Of a stretch of 64,000 bases of DNA, positions 34,227 to 43,297 are shown piece after piece. A program made the position numbers and the translations under genes. The notes below the pieces were generated by a model. It searched no databases. It worked only from the letters and a program-made list of their open reading frames with translations, and had not been told where the DNA came from. Source of the stretch: Flexivirga caeni. Its GTDB lineage: Bacteria > Actinomycetota > Actinomycetes > Actinomycetales > Dermatophilaceae. The stretch lies in the NCBI RefSeq assembly GCF_003724155.1, contig NZ_RJJQ01000005.1, positions 1-64,000 on the forward strand. Direction: 5' to 3'. Position 1 is the first letter of the stretch; each line of letters starts with the position of its first letter.

Positions 34227-34677
34227 TCAGTGCGCGACGGGGTCGGTCGGCGGGTGTGCTGCTTCGATGATGCCAGTTGTGGTCCGGCTGCCGAGCGCCG
34301 CGCCGAGCGTTGCCCACTCGGTGGTCGCCGGGGGCAGTGCGTCGACCGGGAACCAGCCGACCGCGTCGATCTCGTCGTCGTCCGGACTGGTTGGCTTCGG
34401 TGCGTCGTCGGGAAGCCCCGCGGCATACAGGATGCGGATGCCGTGCCGCTCGATGCCGTCGCGGGAAACGTAAGTGTTGGAATGGGTTCCGAGGATGGCG
34501 CCGAGCGTCGGGGTGAGCCCGGTCTCCTCCTCGCACTCGCGCACGGCGGCAGCGGCCCCCGGGCAGCGTCCACTTGCCCTGCGCGGGACCTTCGGCGACC
34601 TGATGGCAGAGGAGAATTCGGCCGTCGCGCACGCAGACGATATACGCGCAGACACGCACGCGACATCGTTCGGTCAT
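34227..34677 (-). pseudogene. NUDIX hydrolase gene broken by deletion and frameshift
   Basis: ATG 34677 opens MTERCRVRVCAYIVCVRDGRI, LLCHQVAEGPAQGKWTLPGG, a normal NUDIX N-terminus. Near 34555 the frame must shift to continue AAAAVRECEEETGLTPTLGAILGTH through to a C-terminus ending ...PPTDPVAH. At the junction about eight residues of the NUDIX box (the GxxxxxE part with its GE pair) are missing, so GX5EX7REUXEEXGU is incomplete. The shift suggests an out-of-frame deletion of roughly 25-30 nt. Its start still overlaps the phosphatase stop (ATGA), showing a former operon. Confidence 0.7.
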
Positions 34678-35108
34678 TGCCGCTTCGCGAATTGCGCGAC
34701 GTAGTGGGCCTGTTCGGGGGTTTCGATCGCCGCCGGGTCGTAGTGGGCACGAACGTGTGCGATGGCGTCGGCGGCCGTCATACCGTCGAGAACGGCGAGG
34801 CAGGCCAGGGCGGTGCCGGTGCGGCCGAGCCCGCCCATGCACGCGACCTCCACGCGTTCGTCGGCCGAGCGGTGCCAGGCGTCGGCGATCGCGTCGTCCG
34901 CCTCGCCGGGGTCGGTGGGTATGCCGAAGTCCGGCCAGTCGACCCAGCGGTGTTGCCACGGCACCCCGGTGACCGGGGTGCCGAGCAGGTAGACGCCGAA
35001 GTCGGGGTCGGGCGACAGCCCGGCGTGCGCGCCGAGCCCGCGGCCACGAACGCGCCGCCCGGACGGGAGCGTCAGCACGCGTTCGTCCGTCGCGTCCCAG
35101 GTGGTCAT
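34674..35108 (-). CDS. Dual-specificity/tyrosine phosphatase-like protein
   Basis: A 144-residue protein whose P-loop is VACMGGLGRTGTALACL, matching CX5R[ST] but with Ala in place of the usual His before the catalytic Cys. A candidate general acid is in the VDWPDFGIPTDPGEADD region. C-terminal DGMTAADAIAHVRAHYDPAAIETPEQAHYVAQF is a common tail of this small actinobacterial family. It probably hydrolyses phosphotyrosine or another phospho-ester in the cytoplasm; the substrate is unknown. It is the first gene of an operon with the broken NUDIX gene. Confidence 0.82.
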   Translation of the reverse strand: MTTWDATDERVLTLPSGRRVRGRGLGAHAGLSPDPDFGVYLLGTPVTGVPWQHRWVDWPDFGIPTDPGEADDAIADAWHRSADERVEVACMGGLGRTGTALACLAVLDGMTAADAIAHVRAHYDPAAIETPEQAHYVAQFAKRQ

Positions 35109-35178
35109 GGTTCAACCGTATGCCGTGAGCTGGCTCGTCGGGTGGTGCCCTGATCGGAGGAGCGGGATCGAGTCCGCG

Positions 35179-35271
35179 CCGAGCGGGGTAGTTACGCACC
35201 GAGCGGGGTACATCCACCGCGCGGATTCGCGTGGATATGTACCCCGGTCGGCGGTGAAGTACTCCGCTCGG
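35179..35271. repeat. Nested inverted repeat upstream of the HNH gene
   Basis: The core arm CCGAGCGGGGTACATCCACC (35199 on) pairs across a short loop with GTGGATATGTACCCCGGTCGG (35231-35251), with small mismatches. An outer pair uses CCGAGCGGGGTAGT (35179-35192) and AGTACTCCGCTCGG (35258-35271). The arms share the word CCGAGCGGGGTA, so this looks like a doubled palindromic element. No gene lies within it. Confidence 0.65.
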
Positions 35272-35328
35272 CGGAGGATGGCTGGTTTCGATGGGTGGGC
35301 GGCCCAGGGCGGGCTCGCGTCGGCGTGC

Positions 35329-35408
35329 GCAACCCTCGACGGTCGAAGCTTCGGGACGCCTAATGCCGCGTCAGCGTACGCAACCTTCGACGGTCGAGGC
35401 TTCGGGAC
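35329..35408 (+). repeat. Tandem pair of the CCCTCGACSGTCG dispersed repeat
   Basis: Two 29-bp copies (35329-35357 and 35380-35408) begin GCAACC[CT]TCGACGGTCGA and end GCTTCGGGAC, with two differences between them. They are spaced 51 bp apart. Relatives occur at 12794 and as an inverted tandem pair at 53285-53362. Confidence 0.65.
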
Positions 35409-35515
35409 CCCCACCCCACGGCCTGTGCACAACCTGGCCGAAACGAGGGGGATGTGCACAACAAATTGTCGCGAAAACTGTTGCATTCAAACAGGATTCG
35501 GGTATACTCGAACAC

Positions 35516-36901
35516 ATGGACGACACCACCGGAAACAGCACAGGAGACGGCCGGGCCGTCTTCAGTACCGCTGTGGTGTCCGCGTTCCGCGAACGGCTGA
35601 CCGCACCCATCACAGTGGGCAGCGACACGGACCTGCTGGCCGAACTACGGGCACTGGAGGAAGTGAAGAACGCGATCAGCGCCCGGCAAGCCCGGATCAC
35701 CGTCCACCTGCACGAGCAGCAAACCTCCCGGGATGTTCCGCGCGGGATCGATGCCGCCGAAACCGCCCGCCTGGTCGGATCCCAAGTCGCACTCGCCCGC
35801 CGGTGTTCACCCCACCTCGGGTCCCGGCTGCTGGGTCTCGCCCGCGCCGTCGTCGAGGAAATGCCGCACACCCTGGCCGCACTCTCCTGCGGGGTGATCA
35901 GTGAATGGGACGCCACCACCCTGTGCCGGGAAACCGCGTGCCTTACGAAAGAGGACCGGGCCGTGGTGGACGCCGGGGTCGCCGACCAGTTGGGGGTGGT
36001 GAGTCACCGCCGCCTGGAAGCCACCGCCCGGGAACACGCCTACCGGGCCGACCCCGCCACCATCACCGCCCGGCGTGCACGGGCGGAAACCCAACGGCGG
36101 GTCACGCTGCGGCCCGCACCGGACTGCATGACCCAGCTCACCGCGCTCCTGCCGGTCAAGGACGGGGTCGCCTGCTACGCGGCACTCACCACCGCCGTCA
36201 CTGAGTCCCGTGCCGACCCCGGCGACGACCGGTCCCAAGGGCAAGTCATGGCCGACACCCTGACCGAACGCGTCACCGGCCGGTCGCGCGCCGACGGGGT
36301 CGACATCCAGGTCAACCTGCTGATGCCCGTCGACACCCTGACCGGGGACACCCCAGCCCACCTACCCGGATACGGACCCATCCCCGCCGACCTCGCCCGC
36401 CAACTCGTGGACCACCCCGACACCGGCAAGGGCAAGGACACCAGGAAGGGCTCGGGCACCGGCACCAGCAAGGCCGTCCGGGTGCAGGTGCGCCGGTTGT
36501 TCACCCACCCCGGCACCGGCGACCTGATCGGCATGGAATCCCGGGCACGCACCTACCCCGGGTTACTCGCCCACCTCATCCGATTGCGGGATCAAACCTG
36601 CCGGACGCCGTACTGCAACGGGAAGATCCGCCACATCGACCACATCCGCTCCGTCGCCACCGGCGGCACCACCACCGAACGCGACGGCCAAGGACTCTGC
36701 GAACGCTGCAACTACCTCAAAGAACACCCCGACTACACCGTCACGGGCGATGCCGGAGAAACCACCACTTCGACCGGTGGCCTGGTCGCGACCAGTCACC
36801 CACCCTGTCCGCCCGGGCTACCGCCACCCACCCACTCATACTCCGAACGCACCCTCATCGACTTCATCTGGGTCGAGGGCATTTACCGAGAAGCCAGCTG
36901 A
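35516..36901 (+). CDS. DUF222 / HNH endonuclease-domain protein
   Basis: A 461-residue protein. Residues ~20-330 are the helical DUF222 region (ISARQARITVHLHEQQ, TARLVGSQVALARRCSPHLGSRLLGLARAV, RRLEATAREHAYRADP). Residues ~360-410 form an HNH-type zinc/nuclease module: TCRTPYCNGKIRHIDHIRSVATGG, then GLCERCNYLKEHP. These genes occur in multiple copies in actinobacteria and are often linked to mobile DNA; their biological role is unknown. TATACT (35503-35508) lies 7 nt before ATG 35516, a leaderless start. It ends in YREAS-stop, a sequence repeated as a 17-bp direct repeat 880 bp downstream. A degraded relative lies at the left edge of the window. Confidence 0.9.
   Translation: MDDTTGNSTGDGRAVFSTAVVSAFRERLTAPITVGSDTDLLAELRALEEVKNAISARQARITVHLHEQQTSRDVPRGIDAAETARLVGSQVALARRCSPHLGSRLLGLARAVVEEMPHTLAALSCGVISEWDATTLCRETACLTKEDRAVVDAGVADQLGVVSHRRLEATAREHAYRADPATITARRARAETQRRVTLRPAPDCMTQLTALLPVKDGVACYAALTTAVTESRADPGDDRSQGQVMADTLTERVTGRSRADGVDIQVNLLMPVDTLTGDTPAHLPGYGPIPADLARQLVDHPDTGKGKDTRKGSGTGTSKAVRVQVRRLFTHPGTGDLIGMESRARTYPGLLAHLIRLRDQTCRTPYCNGKIRHIDHIRSVATGGTTTERDGQGLCERCNYLKEHPDYTVTGDAGETTTSTGGLVATSHPPCPPGLPPPTHSYSERTLIDFIWVEGIYREAS
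36885..36901 (+). repeat. 17-bp direct repeat, copy 1 (inside the HNH gene end)
   Basis: ACCGAGAAGCCAGCTGA encodes the last codons and stop of the HNH gene. The identical sequence recurs at 37765-37781, so the hydrolase gene is bracketed by the two copies. Confidence 0.8.
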
Positions 36902-36937
36902 GCACGGCGGTCGGCTTGAGCTGACAGGGTGGGTTGC

Positions 36938-37747
36938 ATGACACGGATTTCGGAGTCGGATCTCCACTGGGCGCGCGGCGGGAGCACCGGAGTGCTGGTG
37001 CTGGCGGGGTCAAGCGGACGACTTGACGTTGGACGAGCTGACGCACTTGCTGCAGCGGGCGCGACTGTCCTGGCGCTGCGCTGGTTCGGTGGGGTGGGGC
37101 AGCCGGCAACACCCTGCGAAGTCCCACTCGAAACCTTCACGGACGCCCTCGACCTGCTCGCCCGGGAGTGCGATCGCTTGGCGATCGTCGGGCTCTCGTA
37201 TGGTGCCGAGGCTGCACTCCTGGTGGCGCTTCGTGACCCGAGAGTTGCGAGTGTTGTAGCGCTCGCACCGACAGATCTCGTGTGGGAAGGGGCGCATCTG
37301 GATGACGATGCGCCGCCACGAAGCAAGTGGACCTGGAAGGGCGCTCCCATACCCTTCGTCCCCGTCGACAGAGGCTGGGTCCAGGAGGCTAGACCGGCGT
37401 TCGCGCCGTACTACGAGCGAAGTCGGGCGACTGCGGACCCTGCCGTGATCGAAGCCGCGACCATTCCTGCGGAACGGTATGGCGGTGACCTGGTCCTGGT
37501 CGCCGGCGGCGACGATCACGTATGGCCAAGCGTGCCGGCTGCTCACGCCATTGTGCGCCGACGCGCGCGACACGGACTGGAAACCGTGCTTGTCGAGGAC
37601 GCGAATGCGGTGCACCCGATCGTGCTGCCAGGAGAGACGCCACCGGACCCGACACGCCCCTATCAGGTTGGCGGAGATGAAGACGCGCCACAAAGACTGG
37701 GGGCTCTCGCATGGCCGGAGATCCAGAAAGCGTTGCTACTGAACTGA
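36938..37747 (+). CDS. Alpha/beta hydrolase, acyl-CoA thioesterase (BAAT)-like
   Basis: A 269-residue hydrolase. The nucleophile elbow is IVGLSYGAEAALL (Ser), the acid is in LVLVAGGDDHVWPS (Asp) and the His in EDANAVHPIVLPGE. VLVLAGSSGRLDVGRADALAAAGATVLALRWFGG is the characteristic start of the BAAT C-terminal/dienelactone-type group acting on acyl-CoA or peptide esters. The ATG has only a weak GGTGGG tract upstream. The gene is bracketed by the 17-bp direct repeats, which suggests it arrived or was duplicated as a unit next to the HNH gene. Confidence 0.85.
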   Translation: MTRISESDLHWARGGSTGVLVLAGSSGRLDVGRADALAAAGATVLALRWFGGVGQPATPCEVPLETFTDALDLLARECDRLAIVGLSYGAEAALLVALRDPRVASVVALAPTDLVWEGAHLDDDAPPRSKWTWKGAPIPFVPVDRGWVQEARPAFAPYYERSRATADPAVIEAATIPAERYGGDLVLVAGGDDHVWPSVPAAHAIVRRRARHGLETVLVEDANAVHPIVLPGETPPDPTRPYQVGGDEDAPQRLGALAWPEIQKALLLN

Positions 37748-37764
37748 TTACGCCGACGACAGCC

Positions 37765-37781
37765 ACCGAGAAGCCAGCTGA
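37765..37781 (+). repeat. 17-bp direct repeat, copy 2
   Basis: Identical to 36885-36901 (ACCGAGAAGCCAGCTGA). The flanking bases differ on both sides, so the match is exactly 17 bp. Its last base lies 2 bp before the convergent GNAT gene. Confidence 0.8.
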
Positions 37782-37782
37782 A

Positions 37783-38223
37783 CTACCCCGGCACGACCCG
37801 GTAGACGTTCGTATCCCGCAGCTCAAAACCCAGCCGTTGATACAGCCGGTTAGCTGCTGCCCGGTCCGGCCGTGACGTCAGATCGATCGTGCGCGCGCCG
37901 AGTGCTGCAGCCCGCTCGATTGCGGCGCGCACGAGATCGCTACCTGCGCCCGAGCCACGCGCATCCTCGGAGACCACGACGTCCTCGATCCAGGCTCGAA
38001 CTCCTGTCGGGCAAGGGAACGTTGCGAGTGTGAGCATGCCGACGACGTCGGTCGAACGGACAGCGACGAACAGGTCGATCGCGTCGTGACTGACCAGATC
38101 GGTGAAGGCGTCATACGGCAACAGAGCGGCAGACGACGACAACTCTGAGATCAATCTCGTGACGGCGGAATGCAATTTGCGCGACGGGCGCGATACGTGC
38201 ACGATCTCGACGGCTGCTGGCAT
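37783..38223 (-). CDS. GNAT-family N-acetyltransferase
   Basis: A 146-residue single GNAT domain. Motif A reads AWIEDVVVSEDARGSGAGSDLVRAAIERAAALGARTIDLTSRPDR, with the acetyl-CoA loop RGSGAG, and AANRLYQRLGFELRDTNVYRVV closes the fold. The substrate (amine or protein N-terminus) is unknown. It lies 25 nt downstream of a phosphotransferase-like gene on the same strand, so the two resistance-type enzymes may be co-transcribed. Confidence 0.88.
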   Translation of the reverse strand: MPAAVEIVHVSRPSRKLHSAVTRLISELSSSAALLPYDAFTDLVSHDAIDLFVAVRSTDVVGMLTLATFPCPTGVRAWIEDVVVSEDARGSGAGSDLVRAAIERAAALGARTIDLTSRPDRAAANRLYQRLGFELRDTNVYRVVPG

Positions 38224-38248
38224 GAGACCACCGTAGATCTTGGACCGG

Positions 38249-39244
38249 TCAGTCGATCGAAGACAGCCACCGCGGCAAGTCGGCCGCGATCGCGGTGCGG
38301 GCGGTGAGCGTGCGCAGCCCGCTCGCGGCCTGCTCCCGGGCCTCGGCGATCCGCTGCGGATCGGCCGGCAACAGACCCGACGCGATGCGAAGGCATCGGT
38401 CGAGCCAGTCGATGCTGATGCGCAAGTCAACCGCCAGCAGCCCCCCATCTGGCGGCGCCTCGTCCCCACCGGCCGCGGCGTATGCCGACAAGAAGTCCCC
38501 GGCCACGGCCGGGTCGGTCCAGTCGGCAAGGGACATTGCCGTGCGCAGCGCCTCCTCCGCCGACGCCCATGGCGCCGCAACATCCCAGTCAACCAGCCAC
38601 GGGCCGCCACCGGAGAGCAGCAGATTCTTCTGGTCGACATCGCCGTGTGACATCACCGTCCGCTGCGACCGCGCCGGACGAGAGTCACAGCTGACCCGGA
38701 CGAAATCAACTGCGCCCCAGACAGACTCAGCCGTCGCGGCAAGAGGGGAGCGCCGGCGCCGCAGCTCAGCCACCAACTGCGGCCAGCCCGAGCACGTTGC
38801 GGTGCTCGGTGCAGGAAAGATGTCGGTCCGGGTCGGCTCGACCCGTAGTGCGTGCATGGTCGCCAGGTCTCTCGCGACAGCCCGCGCGATCGGCATCGCA
38901 ACCGGACCACCCGGACACGGCTCAGCATCGGCGATCCACTCGTGTGCCCGGAAGTGGCGTCCAGCGACCCTCACCACGGCCTCGCCCGACGGCGTCACCA
39001 GGAGCGCGGGCGCTCGGACTCCGGCCGCAATTGCCTTGCGCTCGAACGAAATAGCTTCGTCGAGCCAGAGTCGCCAGTGCGGGTCACCCCACGGATTCAG
39101 CAGCTCCTTCACCGCGACGTGCGCACCCGTCGTCCGCACCGACGACACCCGGTTGGACCACGCGCGGCCGACCTCATCAGTCGCCACGACCTCACCGGGT
39201 ATGCCGAAGGCGCGTAGCACGTCGCCCAGCATCTCGGAGCCCAT
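38249..39244 (-). CDS. Aminoglycoside/choline-kinase-like phosphotransferase
   Basis: A 331-residue protein-kinase-like fold phosphotransferase. AHVAVKELLNPWGDPHW places the ATP-binding Lys, MSHGDVDQKNLLLSGGGPWLVDWDVAAPW carries the catalytic HGDxxxKN loop and the metal-binding VDWD. All key residues are intact, in contrast to the broken relative at the left end of the window. The substrate could be an aminoglycoside, another antibiotic or a metabolite; no subfamily match can be claimed. It forms a likely operon with the flanking SnoaL-like and GNAT genes. Confidence 0.86.
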   Translation of the reverse strand: MGSEMLGDVLRAFGIPGEVVATDEVGRAWSNRVSSVRTTGAHVAVKELLNPWGDPHWRLWLDEAISFERKAIAAGVRAPALLVTPSGEAVVRVAGRHFRAHEWIADAEPCPGGPVAMPIARAVARDLATMHALRVEPTRTDIFPAPSTATCSGWPQLVAELRRRRSPLAATAESVWGAVDFVRVSCDSRPARSQRTVMSHGDVDQKNLLLSGGGPWLVDWDVAAPWASAEEALRTAMSLADWTDPAVAGDFLSAYAAAGGDEAPPDGGLLAVDLRISIDWLDRCLRIASGLLPADPQRIAEAREQAASGLRTLTARTAIAADLPRWLSSID

Positions 39245-39254
39245 GCCGTCCTTC

Positions 39255-39626
39255 CTACTGCACGCGGGTCCCATCGGGTGGCGTCGCGTCGCAATCCGCC
39301 CACACCTCGACAAGCTCGGCGATGAGGCCGTCACGCTGCGTGATGAAGCCGGCCACCTGGAACTCCTCGTCGCTGCCTTGTGATCCTCCGACGACGCGAG
39401 CACGACACACCGCGCGGTTTCCGGAGGCGACCAGGTCGAGAAGCTCCAGCTGTTCGAAACCCGGATACTCCGCGTTGAACCGGACCCAGTCCGGACCGCC
39501 GAACTGCTCGCCGGTGTGCGCCAAACGGCATACGAACTCGGGATGCAGCAACCTGGCGAGCGCAGCCCAGTCGTGCGCGTCGATCCGGTCGCACAAGGCC
39601 CGAAGTAGTTCCTCTGCGGTCGCCAT
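39255..39626 (-). CDS. SnoaL/NTF2-like protein
   Basis: A 123-residue protein of the NTF2 alpha-beta barrel type: ATAEELLRALCDRIDAHDWAALARLLHPEFVCRL at the start and the strands AVCRARVVGGSQGSDEEFQVAGFITQRDGLIAELVEVWAD. Members are polyketide cyclases, isomerases or simple ligand-binding proteins; no catalytic residue can be singled out. ATG 39626 is supported by TAACGT 7 nt upstream on the minus strand. It is divergent from the esterase gene, with 82 bp between starts. Confidence 0.8.
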   Translation of the reverse strand: MATAEELLRALCDRIDAHDWAALARLLHPEFVCRLAHTGEQFGGPDWVRFNAEYPGFEQLELLDLVASGNRAVCRARVVGGSQGSDEEFQVAGFITQRDGLIAELVEVWADCDATPPDGTRVQ

Positions 39627-39708
39627 ACGATGAACGTTAGGTGGCTGCGCCGACATCCCGAACGGCCGACAGTGGTCGGTCGACGAGCAGCACCGTAACC
39701 TCATGGGT

Positions 39709-40554
39709 ATGACGGTCCGGATCCCGTATTTTCCGCTGCCGATTGACCAGTCCGACGTCACCTACGAGCACGGCCCCTACTCGGTGCGGCATGACGACGT
39801 GCAGCCAGGCATCACGTCGGAGTTCGTCCTGAACGACAGTGAGATCTACCCGGGTACCGAGCGAACCGTGTGGGTGCATCGTCCGGCGGACTCGTCCGCG
39901 GCGCCGTTGCCGGTGATGATCTTCCAGGACGGCTGGTGGTATCTCGACCCGGCCGATGGCGTCCGCGGGGCGATCGTTCTGGACAATCTGATCCACGCGG
40001 GGGCCATCCCGCCGATGATTGGCGTCTTCGTCGACCCGGGTGTCTTCCCGGACATTGACGATCCACGCAGGCGCAAGAACCGCAACGCCGAGTACGACGT
40101 CTTTGATGGTCGGTATGCAACCTTTCTGCTCGACGAGGTGCTGCCTCGCGTCCATGAGATTGCCCCGACCATCGATAACCCCACCGGGCGTGGCCTGTGC
40201 GGCGGGAGCAGCGGGGGCAACTGCGGTGTGACGGCCGCGTGGCACCGCCCGGACGCCTTCAGCAAGGTCATCGCCTTGGTGTCCAGCTTTGCGCAGATCC
40301 CTGGTGGCAATCCGTATCCGGAGTTGCTCCGGGCGACGGCCCGCAAGCCGCTGCGCATCTTCCTGCAGGAGAACCATCGCGACATTGGCTGGAACGAGCC
40401 GGAGGACAACTGGTTTGCCGAAAACCTCCGCACCGCAGCGGCACTCGCCGAAGCGGCATACGACTTCCGATTGGTGCTCGGCGAAGGTCCACACCTCGGA
40501 AACCAGGGCGGCGTGCTGCTGCCCGACGCGCTGCGCTGGCTCTGGCGCGACTGA
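39709..40554 (+). CDS. Alpha/beta-fold esterase (PF00756-like, enterochelin-esterase family)
   Basis: A 281-residue hydrolase. A beta-sandwich N-terminus (EIYPGTERTVWVHRPADSS) is followed by the core LPVMIFQDGWWYLDP, the nucleophile elbow GLCGGSSGGNCGVTAAW (Ser) and a C-terminal His in LGEGPHLGNQGG. It may cleave siderophore or sugar esters. TAACCT (39696-39701) lies 7 nt before ATG 39709, which is therefore preferred over the TTG-like starts upstream. No signal peptide is visible, so it acts in the cytoplasm. Confidence 0.86.
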   Translation: MTVRIPYFPLPIDQSDVTYEHGPYSVRHDDVQPGITSEFVLNDSEIYPGTERTVWVHRPADSSAAPLPVMIFQDGWWYLDPADGVRGAIVLDNLIHAGAIPPMIGVFVDPGVFPDIDDPRRRKNRNAEYDVFDGRYATFLLDEVLPRVHEIAPTIDNPTGRGLCGGSSGGNCGVTAAWHRPDAFSKVIALVSSFAQIPGGNPYPELLRATARKPLRIFLQENHRDIGWNEPEDNWFAENLRTAAALAEAAYDFRLVLGEGPHLGNQGGVLLPDALRWLWRD

Positions 40555-40583
40555 CGACGGCGCCGAAACCTCGAGGAGCACAC

Positions 40584-41123
40584 ATGACCGACACCATCGT
40601 CCCCGACGACAAGGACTGGACTTGGGTGATCGAACGCCGTTGTCCTGACTGCGGATTCGACGCATCGAAGGTCACCGGCGAGCAGCTCGGTGCGCAGATC
40701 CGGGCCGCCGCGGACCCGTGGGAGGACGTTCTCGCGAGGCCGGACGCCACAGTCCGCCGGACCCCGGGGAAGTGGTCCGATCTCGAATACGGCGCCCACG
40801 TGCGCGATGTATGCCGCGTCTTCGACGACCGCCTCACCCTGATGCTGACGAACGACGACGCCGTCTTCGACAACTGGGACCAGGACGCAGCGGCCGCAGC
40901 AGGCAACTACGCCCTGCAGGACCCGGTGTCGGTGGCGGACGCCATACACACGGGGGCCGGTGAACTTGCCGACGACTACGACGAGGTGCCCGACGACGCA
41001 TGGCAGCGCCGCGGATTGCGCAGCAACGGCTCACACTTCACCGTGCTGACACTGGGGCAATACTGCCTGCACGACCTCGTCCACCACCTGCACGACGTCG
41101 GCGCAACTTCGCCGCACAGGTAG
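40584..41123 (+). CDS. DinB-superfamily protein
   Basis: A 179-residue helical protein. His residues in WSDLEYGAHVRDVCRVF and in TLGQYCLHDLVHHLHDVG fit the three-His metal site of DinB/YfiT-type proteins, which include mycothiol-dependent maleylpyruvate isomerase relatives. An N-terminal CPDCG knuckle-like sequence (RRCPDCGFDASKV) is an addition seen in one actinobacterial subgroup. A GAGGAG Shine-Dalgarno lies upstream of the ATG. Its stop is only a few bases before the ahcY promoter and leader. Confidence 0.82.
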   Translation: MTDTIVPDDKDWTWVIERRCPDCGFDASKVTGEQLGAQIRAAADPWEDVLARPDATVRRTPGKWSDLEYGAHVRDVCRVFDDRLTLMLTNDDAVFDNWDQDAAAAAGNYALQDPVSVADAIHTGAGELADDYDEVPDDAWQRRGLRSNGSHFTVLTLGQYCLHDLVHHLHDVGATSPHR

Positions 41124-41224
41124 ACTGCAGGTCGCACCGGCGTGGGTGATGACCCTTGCTCCGCAGCCCAGAAGGGCGCGCCGGCGAGGGAAGCCTGACA
41201 GCAACGCACAAGGAAGGGACACCC
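41121..41224 (+). promoter_or_regulatory. Promoter and structured leader of ahcY
   Basis: TAGACT (41121-41126) is a good -10 box. About 90 nt of untranslated RNA would follow. CCGGCG (41138-41143) can pair with CGCCGG (41179-41184 region), enclosing two hairpins, GGGTgatgACCC and GCCCagaaGGGC, to give a three-way junction. An AAGGAAGGG Shine-Dalgarno precedes ATG 41225. SAH riboswitches occur upstream of ahcY in other bacteria, but I could not match the conserved RF01057 core here. Confidence 0.45.
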
Positions 41225-42661
<1,437 letters not shown>

Positions 42662-42674
42662 GAAGACTCCTCGC

Positions 42675-42725
42675 AAGACTGCGGCCGGGTGCACTCACGA
42701 GTTCGTTGCACCCGGCCGCAGTCTT
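42675..42725. terminator. Strong 19-bp hairpin after ahcY
   Basis: AAGACTGCGGCCGGGTGCA (42675-42693) pairs perfectly with TGCACCCGGCCGCAGTCTT (42707-42725) around a 13-nt loop. It sits between ahcY and a convergent gene and probably serves both strands. Confidence 0.85.
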
Positions 42726-42814
42726 GGTCGTCGTCTTCTCGGGCGTCCGCTTGTCGTGCGGTCGCCTGGTCATGCCTGTTGCCGGGTCGCCGCTCGGCGA
42801 ATCCCCGAACCGGC

Positions 42815-43180
42815 TCACAGGTGCCGGCAGTCGTCCTCGCAACCTCCGGGGGCGACCGGACCGTCCGCGTGCGCGGCCGGGCGGTGCAGCACCGCGCTCG
42901 TGGGCGCGAGCAGCAGCTCGGTGCCGGTGTCCTGCGCGTCGCCGTCCACGATGAGTGAGTAGCCGTGGTGTTCGGTCGGCGGGAACAGCAGGGTGATCGC
43001 CGGGTGGCTCTCGACGTTGAGCGCCGTATGGCGGCTGCGCGGCACGTGAAACACACCCTCCGCGAGCGTGACGTCAGCGCACACGGTGCGCACCTTCGTG
43101 CCGTCGGTCGACAGCACGTGCGCGCTGCCGAAGCCGGCAACCGTCTCGGCCAGCGCGTCCGGGTCCACTGCGATGCTCAC
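42815..43180 (-). CDS. Pyridoxamine-5'-phosphate-oxidase-like (split-barrel flavin) protein
   Basis: A 121-residue split beta-barrel protein: GFGSAHVLSTDGTKVRTVCADV, FHVPRSRHTALNVESHPAITLLFPPTEHHGYSLIVDGDA. This is the short PNPOx/FDOR type that binds FMN or F420. The VxxxHPAxTLLxPP block is characteristic of the small actinobacterial group. GTG 43180 is preferred because TAGTGT lies 7 nt upstream on the minus strand. It is divergent from mtrA. Confidence 0.78.
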   Translation of the reverse strand: MSIAVDPDALAETVAGFGSAHVLSTDGTKVRTVCADVTLAEGVFHVPRSRHTALNVESHPAITLLFPPTEHHGYSLIVDGDAQDTGTELLLAPTSAVLHRPAAHADGPVAPGGCEDDCRHL

Positions 43181-43297
43181 GATCCCGACACTACTGCGCA
43201 TCCGAGGGTGCGGCGCTGGAACAGCGTCACGACATACCCTTGGAGCGACGCCGCGACAATCGGGGATGTCCGGCCTGCACGCGAAAGGACCACACAC

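Noticed and set aside
35516-36901. Treating the HNH gene as a restriction enzyme or defence system
   Set aside because: No methyltransferase or other defence gene is adjacent, and DUF222/HNH genes have no established defence role.
41127-41224. Calling the ahcY leader an SAH or SAM-IV riboswitch
   Set aside because: GGGTGATGACC resembles the 3' end of SAM-IV and the gene context fits SAH, but the conserved cores (GGCAACC, or the SAH pseudoknot bases) are absent.
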